Of a DNA stretch of 20,614 nt, positions 8,308 to 15,894 are shown piece by piece. The notes below the pieces were generated by a model. The model made no database searches. It was not told the origin of the DNA and saw only the letters and a list, made by a program, of their open reading frames with translations. The DNA comes from Sergeia podlipaevii. Taxonomy: Eukaryota > Euglenozoa > Kinetoplastea > Trypanosomatida > Trypanosomatidae. The position numbers were made by a program, and so were the translations under genes. Where the stretch lies: contig JASANZ010001869.1 in assembly GCA_030849805.1 (NCBI GenBank), positions 1 to 20,614 of the forward strand. The letters are read 5' to 3'. Each line of letters begins with the position of its first letter. Positions within the stretch are counted from its first letter, which is position 1.

Positions 8308-11300
8308 TTAATACGCATCGCTCTGGCACCACAGCGCCACAAACTCATATCCATCCCACAGTTCCAGGAGGGCAAACACGCTAGGGCACATGAGAAGTAG
8401 ATAAGGAGGGAACTTTATACCCGTGTGCTCCAGCAGCAGCTCCGCAAAGTTGACCGCGCCGTCACACAGCACGCACCCAAACTGCATTTCGTAGTAGCGA
8501 ATCAATGGGGAAACCTGATAGACGTTGATGATGCCACTGAAGTGAGGATTGCGTTGCACGACGTAATCATCGCTGAAGTACGTCGTTTCAAAATTGCGGT
8601 ATGGGCCTCGCAGGGGTACCGCCGGGGTACGCGCGCCATCCCTCTCATGGCGAGTGTCATCATCATCATCTTTTCCTCCTGGACGTGTTGAGGTAGTTAG
8701 CGGGGACGCATTCAACTGATCCCTACCTGTCACGCTGGTGGAGATGACAGACGAGCCTGCGACGCCAGCGCCATGTGATCTGTCAGCGCTTGAGGCTTCC
8801 GCCTGTCCATGAAACCTTCGTCCGGCCAGAGGAGCAGGAGAGCCGCGATAGGAACTCCTGTCACGCCCGACACAGCCTGGTAGCCCACTCATGGAGGAAG
8901 TCCGACTATCCATGACACTCAGCAGCGCTCCGGTAGATGGTACCAGTGGCAGCAACCGCTCCGGGGAGCTCGTCGCTTCTAGCATGTCCGGACCCCCTTT
9001 GCTAAAGTTAGTGCTCGTATCGCCACTTCGATTGTTTTTGATGCTGCTGTTGCTCGGGTTACTTACAGAGCTGCGTGAGGGTTGAGGGGGTGGGTGACTG
9101 CTGTGAGGGTGGGAGTGAGTAAAGGCATGCGTCTGTGGCCCTTGCGGGGGCAGCGGCCACGCTGGGTCGTCTGAGCGTCGATGCTGCTGCAGTTGCGATC
9201 GTGTAGGCTGATAGTCCTCTTCCTCTTCGCCGTCCACTGCCATGCCGCGCCACAGCCCTGGCTGCGAGGTGGACAGTTCCTGTGTGTCTGCCTTGTCATC
9301 ACCCTCATCGCCATCCTTAGCGGGGGATGCGGGCACAATGGTCTGCTGCACCCTGGGCGAAGGTGGCGTGGTGAACTTAACAAGGGCAGGGGGGGTCACA
9401 GCCGACGACGCCAGTCCGATCTCGCTCGAGCCACTGCAGGGCAAGAACCCCGGCAGCTCCGTCACCCGCATCGGTGCCGCCGCTCCCAAGGGATCTGAAG
9501 CATCCTGCCTCCTCGTCGACGCCGTAGCCTCCTCTCCATCCTGCCCTTTCCCTTCCTCAACTTGCGCGTCCTCCGCTTCCTTGGCAGCCGAACCTCTACT
9601 CGTCGTCGACAGCGAATCATCTATCGACATCTCCTCTGCTGCAAGCTCCTCCAGACTGTTATGCGGACCTCTTCGTTCTGCTGCTGCCGCCGCCGCGACA
9701 GAGGTGGACGCAGACGTAACGGCACTGCCAACGCCCAGACTACTACTGGCAACTGAAGCGCTGTGCACCTTCTGCACGTCTGAAAGGGGTGACGTCACGC
9801 TTGAAAGATATGCAATGGCGGCGATGGCGGTGGCGGGTGACGCGTGGTGCACGCCCCCTACGCAGCTTGAGTGAGTGTTACCCATATTCTGAATATTGCT
9901 GGAACTATTGGCATTGGGGTTGCTGGCAGGGTTGTTCGTCACAGAAGTATTGTTTGTAGCGCTACCAGCATTGGACAACATCAGTATCGCGCTGCCGCTC
10001 GTGCTACCGCTGCGCACCGGGTAGCTGGACATGGAAGGGCCGCAGCCACCGTCAAAGCCACCGCTCGCACCGAAGTACTCACCAAATGAACGTCCCGCAG
10101 TACCAGCAACACCGGTTGCAACCGTCCCACGTGTGCTCGCGTTTGAGCCCCCAAAGCCCTCTGCGGAAGAAGCAGCGCCAGCACGGTGGAATTCGTGATT
10201 GTCCATCTTTGTGGTGGCGGTTGTGCTAGCACGCATGGGTGCCTCTCCGTTGACGAGGCACAGCAAGCCAAGTTCCTCAAAGGTAGTGGAGAGCTCGATC
10301 ACCGGCATCGTTGTTGGCGACAGCGACGATGGCAGTGACGCCGTAGGAGCAGCGTGTGTGCGAAACTGGTGAATCAGCACCTCGTGCACCGCCCAGTTCA
10401 CGACTGCTAACTTGTTGAGCGTGCTCAGCACCGAGGAATCTTGTGGGCTGCGGCGTGGCGGTGGCAACACAGACGTCTCGCGACGGTCCGAAGGAGCAGA
10501 GAAGACACTGATCTTCTTGTTGGTCCACGCGATAAGCGGCCCCACGCTGAGCGAGTAGGTGGAGAAATCCAGAAGTGTATCGCCATCTCTGATATGATGC
10601 AAAGAGTAGGTAAGGTCATGATTTCGGTACACTGCCGCCTCAGCTACCTTCCGGGTGAACGTGTGCACGAGCCATTCGGATCGTGCCGCGGTAGTCGCCG
10701 CTGTAGCCTCAGTCGCATGCATGCCCCAAGGCTCCCCGTCAACGGGGGAGTATACCCGCAAATGCAAGTCAGTTGGATCAAAGTTAATGCCGTAAGTATC
10801 CCACATGGAGATCAAGCTCGGGACGAGGGTTTTATTGTAATAAGTACTGTTCTCTGGCATCGTGGCGGGGAGGTAGTCCTTGTGAATCTTCACCCCGTTG
10901 AAGTCGGCGAAGCGCGTGAGAACCATGTCGAGACGCTGGAGATCTAGCGGATGCCCACAGACAATCGCAGAACGACTGCTGATCACGCGACTGAGCTCAA
11001 TCTCTGAGTGCGGCTCTACCGGCCAATGCTTAGACGATGAAGCCGCTCCAACCTCACTGTTGTGTCCTTCATCCTCTCCCGCACTGTTACAACGCGCGTC
11101 ATTGGATTGCGGCGAGGAGCACCTAGGTTGCAGACCTTGGCCGCTCACAATCACATCCTCCGTTCCTCTTCCTTGATTGACGTGGGCAACGAGTTGCTTG
11201 AGCGTAAAGATAGGGATGTTCACCAGGAGTAACGCAAACTGTCGGTTCTTGATATCCATCTTGGGGAAGCTGAGCTCAGACCTCGGCTGGCCAAGATTCA

Positions 11301-13470
11301 CCCCAACAATAAATGCAGCCTCGTACATTTGAGCTGTGGCGCGTGGCAGATCTTCCAGTGTTGGCGCCATCGCAACCGCGAGGGCGGCGAACATGCCCTT
11401 ACCCACGGACATGAGACCTCCAGTTTTCTGAATGGCCTCGTAGAGCCGCGCGTACCCGTGAAGGTGAGCCGTTACACAGAAACAGCACACGAGATACAAA
11501 GAGTTCAGTGGCCAAGAGTTGGCGGGGTCATTGTATAGCTCTGCGCCACCACTACGAGAGCTATCCTTTGTCTGCAGGAGATAGGTAAGTCGATGAAACA
11601 TGTCATAGATAGAGGGGTCCTTGTAACGTTCAGCAGAGACTGCAATGTTGTTCTTGATCGACTCTAAGAACGGGAGCACCACGCCAGGATAGCGCTCCGT
11701 GAGGTCTCTGAATTCGTCAAAGCGAGAGACACGCTCGAGCATGCCAAACAGCGCGAACAACGACGTTGCCGAGAACGGTTCTGCTGATGGTGCTGATGCA
11801 GCTGTGGCAGCTTCTCGGGTCAAGTCCTCACCAACACCACTGTCCGACAGCGGCGCCACTCCAGCCGCGACGATGGCTTCCTCCGTGTTGTTAATCAAAA
11901 ACAAAGGTGACTCTGGTGGGGAAAAGACTGGTACAGGTGCTGGTGGGGGCGTGTGGAGTAGTATGCTGGCGGTAAGCTGGGGCAAGGGAGAAAGATTCCG
12001 TCTGCAGCCATCTGTAACAGACATCGAGGTAGATGTCTTTGAGGGTGGCATGGATAGAGTAAAGGGCAACCCCTGTAGTATCTGTTTCGGGGACTGTTGC
12101 GGCTGCGGCTGCGGTTGGGCGTGTGGTGCCGTCCCCCAGTTTCCACCTATAAATGCTGGGGCGGTGGCACCAACGAGGGCGACGGGTTGCTGTTGCTGTG
12201 CCTGTACCTGTGCCTGTGCCTGGCCAATGTTGCTGGACATGGAGAGGTTCAAAGCGGCCGCAGTACCAGCTCCAGCTGCCGTCGTCAACGCCGCCGCTGC
12301 CTCACTACTGCCGAACGCAACATAGGCATTGGCAACGGATGATGCTCTCCCGTGCCCACCACAGACAGCAACTGCGGGAACGCGTCCGCTTCCCATGGAA
12401 CTCGTTGGCGAGACAGCAATGGCAGATATGCTCGGTGCCACCGTGCGTATCGTAGGAGGCTGAACAGGACTCCCTAGAATTCCCGAAGCGCTGGCAGAAA
12501 ACGTGACGATCCCGTTGGCTGAGCGGGGACTGAAGCTGATACTCTGATTGCTACTGTACAGATTGCCATAGTTGTGCATGCCCACACTGGTGCTATAGTT
12601 TCCAAAGGCAACACCGCGACTGGCGGTGTACCCGCCTAAGCTGCCAGTTCCACTGTTTTCCTCGCCTGCCATCACAGACGTCTCCCGTGTGGGTACTCCT
12701 TGACTCCGACGGCTCGCCCGCGACTGTCGCAGTACATGTGTGTTCAAGTGCACATGTGCATCAGCGTGGCGTCCAATGTCGCTGGAAGCAGTGGTGGCTA
12801 ACTGTTTTGACTGAGGCTGAGCCTGACGCTGCTGCAGTTGTTGCTGAGGAGGCCGAAGCCAGTTCTCTAACGTCCTGCCCGGTGCGCTACGTTGCTGCTG
12901 CTGCGATGAGTTCAAGACGTTGCCTAGAATGCCACCCGCTGTTGTAGTAATGTTGGTCGTCGCGGTGGCTGTATCGACCGTGTTGTTGCTGCTGCTACCT
13001 GCGCCTGTGACTGTGCCATCTGTGGTGGTGAGTGTTGTTATCACCGGAGCACCAGGGGCGGTAAAGCAAACTTCGCGAGTGCGGTAGGTATGATGACCCT
13101 CCGCCACTGACTCTTCAAACACTCGGCGAAGTCTACGAGGAGCAGATGAAGAAGAAGGGGTCACATGCAACGACTGAGCGCCGGCACCAGCAGTAGCACA
13201 GATATCGGCATTGCCCTCCACAATCATAGGATCAACTAATGCATTTGAGGGTGCTTCGTCAGTGTGTACGTGCTGCTCCTCTCCATGCTTCCCACTCGTT
13301 AAATGGTGGTGTCCCTGTAGTCGTATATGCTGCTGCTGCTGCTGCACACTGTGAGCGCACATCACAGAGGATGGGGCATCCACGCCAGCGAAGGTCTCCA
13401 GCACCGCATTGGCCTTGTCATCCTCGTCTTCGCTAGCTACAAGACCTTTAGACGTGCTGTCTCCGTTCAT
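8308..13470 (-). CDS. Large low-complexity protein with a degenerate SAT/FAS-beta acyltransferase-like domain
   Basis: The 1720-residue product has a disordered N-terminus (1-560; Q, A, S, T, H-rich), a globular region at about 566-990, a disordered stretch of about 540 residues, and a non-repetitive C-terminal block (1622-1720). The globular region resembles the N-terminal acetyltransferase of fungal fatty acid synthase beta and the starter-unit:ACP transacylase (SAT) domain of polyketide synthases. The matching landmarks, in order, are RYPGVVLPFLE (593-603), PLNSLYLVCCFCVTAHLHGY (654-673), GLMSVGKGMFAALAVA (685-700), YEAAFIVGVNLGQ (716-728), IELSRVISSRSAIVCGHPLD (824-843), YLPATMPENS (866-875), and VYSPVDG (906-912). 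The nucleophile motif GHSQG reads SVGKG, placing Gly690 at the serine. The family PFHS motif reads PENS, placing Asn874 at the histidine. A low-complexity insert (about 779-822) interrupts the domain. It is probably a pseudo-enzyme with a binding or scaffold role. The ORF is certain, the fold fairly likely, the function unknown. Confidence 0.85.
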   Translation of the reverse strand: MNGDSTSKGLVASEDEDDKANAVLETFAGVDAPSSVMCAHSVQQQQQHIRLQGHHHLTSGKHGEEQHVHTDEAPSNALVDPMIVEGNADICATAGAGAQSLHVTPSSSSAPRRLRRVFEESVAEGHHTYRTREVCFTAPGAPVITTLTTTDGTVTGAGSSSNNTVDTATATTNITTTAGGILGNVLNSSQQQQRSAPGRTLENWLRPPQQQLQQRQAQPQSKQLATTASSDIGRHADAHVHLNTHVLRQSRASRRSQGVPTRETSVMAGEENSGTGSLGGYTASRGVAFGNYSTSVGMHNYGNLYSSNQSISFSPRSANGIVTFSASASGILGSPVQPPTIRTVAPSISAIAVSPTSSMGSGRVPAVAVCGGHGRASSVANAYVAFGSSEAAAALTTAAGAGTAAALNLSMSSNIGQAQAQVQAQQQQPVALVGATAPAFIGGNWGTAPHAQPQPQPQQSPKQILQGLPFTLSMPPSKTSTSMSVTDGCRRNLSPLPQLTASILLHTPPPAPVPVFSPPESPLFLINNTEEAIVAAGVAPLSDSGVGEDLTREAATAASAPSAEPFSATSLFALFGMLERVSRFDEFRDLTERYPGVVLPFLESIKNNIAVSAERYKDPSIYDMFHRLTYLLQTKDSSRSGGAELYNDPANSWPLNSLYLVCCFCVTAHLHGYARLYEAIQKTGGLMSVGKGMFAALAVAMAPTLEDLPRATAQMYEAAFIVGVNLGQPRSELSFPKMDIKNRQFALLLVNIPIFTLKQLVAHVNQGRGTEDVIVSGQGLQPRCSSPQSNDARCNSAGEDEGHNSEVGAASSSKHWPVEPHSEIELSRVISSRSAIVCGHPLDLQRLDMVLTRFADFNGVKIHKDYLPATMPENSTYYNKTLVPSLISMWDTYGINFDPTDLHLRVYSPVDGEPWGMHATEATAATTAARSEWLVHTFTRKVAEAAVYRNHDLTYSLHHIRDGDTLLDFSTYSLSVGPLIAWTNKKISVFSAPSDRRETSVLPPPRRSPQDSSVLSTLNKLAVVNWAVHEVLIHQFRTHAAPTASLPSSLSPTTMPVIELSTTFEELGLLCLVNGEAPMRASTTATTKMDNHEFHRAGAASSAEGFGGSNASTRGTVATGVAGTAGRSFGEYFGASGGFDGGCGPSMSSYPVRSGSTSGSAILMLSNAGSATNNTSVTNNPASNPNANSSSNIQNMGNTHSSCVGGVHHASPATAIAAIAYLSSVTSPLSDVQKVHSASVASSSLGVGSAVTSASTSVAAAAAAERRGPHNSLEELAAEEMSIDDSLSTTSRGSAAKEAEDAQVEEGKGQDGEEATASTRRQDASDPLGAAAPMRVTELPGFLPCSGSSEIGLASSAVTPPALVKFTTPPSPRVQQTIVPASPAKDGDEGDDKADTQELSTSQPGLWRGMAVDGEEEEDYQPTRSQLQQHRRSDDPAWPLPPQGPQTHAFTHSHPHSSHPPPQPSRSSVSNPSNSSIKNNRSGDTSTNFSKGGPDMLEATSSPERLLPLVPSTGALLSVMDSRTSSMSGLPGCVGRDRSSYRGSPAPLAGRRFHGQAEASSADRSHGAGVAGSSVISTSVTGRDQLNASPLTTSTRPGGKDDDDDTRHERDGARTPAVPLRGPYRNFETTYFSDDYVVQRNPHFSGIINVYQVSPLIRYYEMQFGCVLCDGAVNFAELLLEHTGIKFPPYLLLMCPSVFALLELWDGYEFVALWCQSDAY

Positions 13471-13672
13471 TACTATTACAATTATTTATACTTTATGTTG
13501 TTGTTTCTCCCAGTGTGTGTGTGCGTGTGTGTACGATTCCTTTTTTAAAAAAAAAATCCTGTCGTAAAATTTCTTATGTAAAGAATATATATATATCCTT
13601 TCGCGCGTTTGTCGAAGACTTTGCGCACCCCCTCTCTTCTCCCTTTCCCTGCTTCTACTTTTCTTTTTTCTA

Positions 13673-13703
13673 CTGCACAATAAAGGAAAGAAAGGAAAGA
13701 AGG
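13673..13703 (-). promoter_or_regulatory. Predicted spliced-leader acceptor for the 1720-residue gene
   Basis: On the minus strand an almost pure C/T tract (about 13682-13703) is followed at once by TTGTGCAG, with the AG at 13673-13674. It is the first AG after the tract and predicts a 5' UTR of 202 nt. This is the cleanest acceptor in the window. Confidence 0.65.
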
Positions 13704-13726
13704 CAATGACAATGACAATGACAATA
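13703..13726. repeat. (CAATGA)n hexanucleotide repeat
   Basis: Nearly four copies of a CAATGA unit adjoin the pyrimidine tract of the predicted splice acceptor, on its upstream side in the transcript. Confidence 0.75.
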
Positions 13727-13975
13727 GCAAAGCACCCTTGAAGTGTATGGTGTCACACAACCACAGAAACACGTCAGGCAATACTATATATATGTATATA
13801 TATACTTAAATGGAAAAATAAGAGAAATAGTATCAAAAGTGCAAAAATAATGTATCAAAGCTAGACAAGAGTTATCTTTTCTTTTTTTGTTAAGGGTGAA
13901 AATAAACATTTTTAAAAAAAACGAAGCTCCAGTCCAAAGTAGCACACTGAAGCAGAAAGTGTTACACAAATTGAT

Positions 13976-14000
13976 GTTGTTGTTGTTGTTGTTGTCGTTG
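13976..14000. repeat. (GTT)n microsatellite
   Basis: About eight GTT units with one GTC interruption lie in the spacer. The minus strand reads as AAC repeats. Confidence 0.8.
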
Positions 14001-14414
14001 CCTCGCCTAACACTCAAAAATGTTACTTCTCTTCAAGTTTTTCACTAACAAATACGACGATAGAAAATTTAAGTAGCGAGAACAGTTGAGAAAAAGAAAA
14101 ATTCTAGCTGAGAGCTGGTATAAAAGAAAATAGCTATGGATGAAAAAAAAGAGGGTTTTCAAAATAAAAATGATTAATAGAAAAAGGGAAGTAGATAAAT
14201 TACTACTTTGTATAAACAGAATGAAAAAAAACAGTAAGTTACTATTTACTCTCATTTTTAGTATTATTGCTGTTTTCTCTTTCCCTCAATTCTTTTCTTT
14301 CCTTTTGCTTTGTATCCCTCCTTTAAAATATAGGATAAAAATAATAATGTAAAAGTTTAAATCGCGAAAGCCGACAGAAGCTAAAGAGTGAAAGAAATAA
14401 AATACAATAAATAA

Positions 14415-14440
14415 AAAAATGAAAAATGAAAAATGAAAAA
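14415..14440. repeat. (AAAAATG)n heptanucleotide repeat
   Basis: Three tandem copies of an AAAAATG-type unit plus a partial one occur in AT-rich spacer DNA. Confidence 0.7.
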
Positions 14441-14551
14441 GCAACAAAGGCAAAGCAGATCAGAATGCAAAGTGCACTATTGAGTTGAATGAATATTCCT
14501 ATATATGTAGGTCTTGTGTATTTGTTGTAATGAAATCCCCTTCCTTCTGCC

Positions 14552-14579
14552 TTTCCTTTATATATATATATAAAGGAAA
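14552..14579. repeat. Perfect 28-nt palindrome, pyrimidine/purine arms on an AT core
   Basis: TTTCCTTTA and TAAAGGAAA arms flank an alternating TA core, giving perfect two-fold symmetry over 28 nt. Unlike a plain AT repeat, the nine-base arms are not self-symmetrical, so the pairing is informative. It lies in the spacer more than 1.3 kb past the phosphatase stop codon. Confidence 0.75.
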
Positions 14580-15365
14580 CAAACGATTAGGTGAGTGAGA
14601 AAGAGTTTGTGTATGTGTATCCCTTCTTGTGTGTGTGTGTGTGTTTGTCAGCTGCGCTCACAGTCCCATGTATGAAGCAATGTATGTATGTATCAAACAC
14701 AGCACGTAAAGAAAAAAAAATGGCGGAGAAATATTAATGAAATTTTTCTTTTCATTTTCAAGCGCGTTCAAGAATAGAACAATTAAAAAAAAGACGGAGG
14801 AAAATAGCTAATGGGATCAGGAGCAAGAGAAAAGTGAAGAGGGGGACTCGTACTTAAGTAACAGAGTCAAAAAAAAAAAAAAAACGAAGAAAAACGGGAT
14901 CAAGGAGAACAATACAAATATGCAAAATGTGTGTGCTTATCAAGTGCGATGTGGAGCCTCCCCTCTCTTTACTTTTTTTTTTCTCTCCTTCTCTTTCTCC
15001 TTGATTTATTTTTCCGTTTGTAAGTTGTCCCCGCCTCTCTAAATTGCAGATCGTAAGTACCCTAATAATATGAAAGCGAGAGATTTTTTAAAAAGTTTGT
15101 ATTGCTGCCACTACAAGCGATGCGCAGAGGGTCCAGTAAAAAAAAAATTCGCCCTTTCAAAGAAATTTTAAAAAAACCCTAAACTATTAAGAAATGAGGG
15201 CAAAAAAAAAGGAGGGAACTAAAGAAAAGGCGGATAGAGAGGGAACGGAGCACANCCCCTCCCGCCCACACTCACGCACACACTACTGTCTCCTCTATCC
15301 TTATCGTTTTGTTTCCTCCACGTTTCCTAAAGGCGATCTATTGCGTGTCATAAACGAGAAAAAAG

Positions 15366-15399
15366 TGAGAGAGAGAGAAAAAGAGAGAGAGAGAGAGAT
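15366..15399. repeat. (GA)n purine tract
   Basis: GA dinucleotides with one A-rich interruption run for about 34 nt on the plus strand. On the transcribed strand this is a CT tract. Without a nearby gene start downstream it may serve in 3'-end formation of the phosphatase mRNA, since polyadenylation in trypanosomatids is coupled to the next pyrimidine tract; that is inference. Confidence 0.7.
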
Positions 15400-15645
15400 A
15401 CACTAGAAGATCTATACATCAAAGCAAAAGGAGATACAAAAGTTTTTTTTTTCTTCGCTTTAGGCAACGAATAATCACTGATTCTTCTTTTTTTTTCTTT
15501 TTTTTCTTTTGGGTAAATGGAGTAAATCGTATTTCTTATTTTTTTTTTTGTGTGTGTGTGTTAGTGCACGTGGTAACCCAAAGAGATGCAAAAATAGACG
15601 TGTGTTCTTTTGTACTTTCCCTCTTCGTCCTCAACGTGCCATCAT

Positions 15646-15698
15646 CCCCTCTTCCTTTGATATAAATGAACTGGAGAAAATTATCAAAGGAAGAGGGG
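15646..15698. repeat. Perfect 17-bp inverted repeat with 19-nt loop
   Basis: The left arm 15646-15662 (CCCCTCTTCCTTTGATA) is the exact reverse complement of 15682-15698. The loop is 15663-15681. It lies about 200 nt downstream of the phosphatase stop codon on the mRNA strand, so it should form a stable hairpin in that 3' UTR. Confidence 0.85.
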
Positions 15699-15741
15699 GA
15701 GGGGAGCGGGGGGATCTTGTGGTGTTGACTTCCACCCGCAA

Positions 15742-15786
15742 AGCATTATTTTTTTTTTCTTTATATAAGAAGAAAAAAATAATGCT
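15742..15786. repeat. About 20-bp inverted repeat with 5-nt loop
   Basis: The arm 15742-15761 (AGCATTATT then a T run ending CTT) pairs with 15767-15786, with one mismatch (T15756 opposite G15772). The loop is TATAT. It lies about 110 nt past the phosphatase stop codon and only 43 nt from the inverted repeat at 15646-15698. Confidence 0.8.
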
Positions 15787-15894
15787 CAAGCGCATTCACA
15801 AAAAAAAGCAAAGAAAAAAGAAAAGTAGCTCAAGAGCAAAAACAAAAAAAAAACGAAAAAAAAAATGATTGTCTGCTATGTGTGACGACAACCA

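Larger units (their letters stand above)
13471..15894. other. Intergenic spacer with paired hairpins, no gene seen
   Basis: This spacer covers the 5' UTR and splice site of the 1720-residue gene and the 3' flank of the phosphatase gene. It contains AT palindromes, several microsatellites and a pair of strong inverted repeats close to the phosphatase stop codon. An undetermined base (N) lies at 15255. The section from about 14000 to 14350 is especially AT-rich; its open frames are hydrophobic or lysine-rich with no domain and look spurious. Confidence 0.7.

Noticed and set aside
8391..13436. Many open frames on the plus strand inside the 1720-residue gene, one of 210 codons (9242-9874)
   Set aside because: They are antisense shadows of a GC-rich, triplet-repetitive coding region and would run against the only gene direction seen in the window.
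14007..14352. Overlapping AT-rich open frames on both strands, one highly hydrophobic
   Set aside because: The translations are low-complexity Phe/Leu/Ile or Lys/Ile sequences expected from AT-rich DNA; there is no codon bias like the real genes and no domain.
15173..15186. CCCTAA-like motif suggesting an internal telomeric repeat
   Set aside because: Only a single CCCTAA occurs and it is not in tandem, so chance is enough.
15255..15255. Ambiguous base N
   Set aside because: A single undetermined base in a spacer; it affects no gene call and is most likely a sequencing uncertainty.
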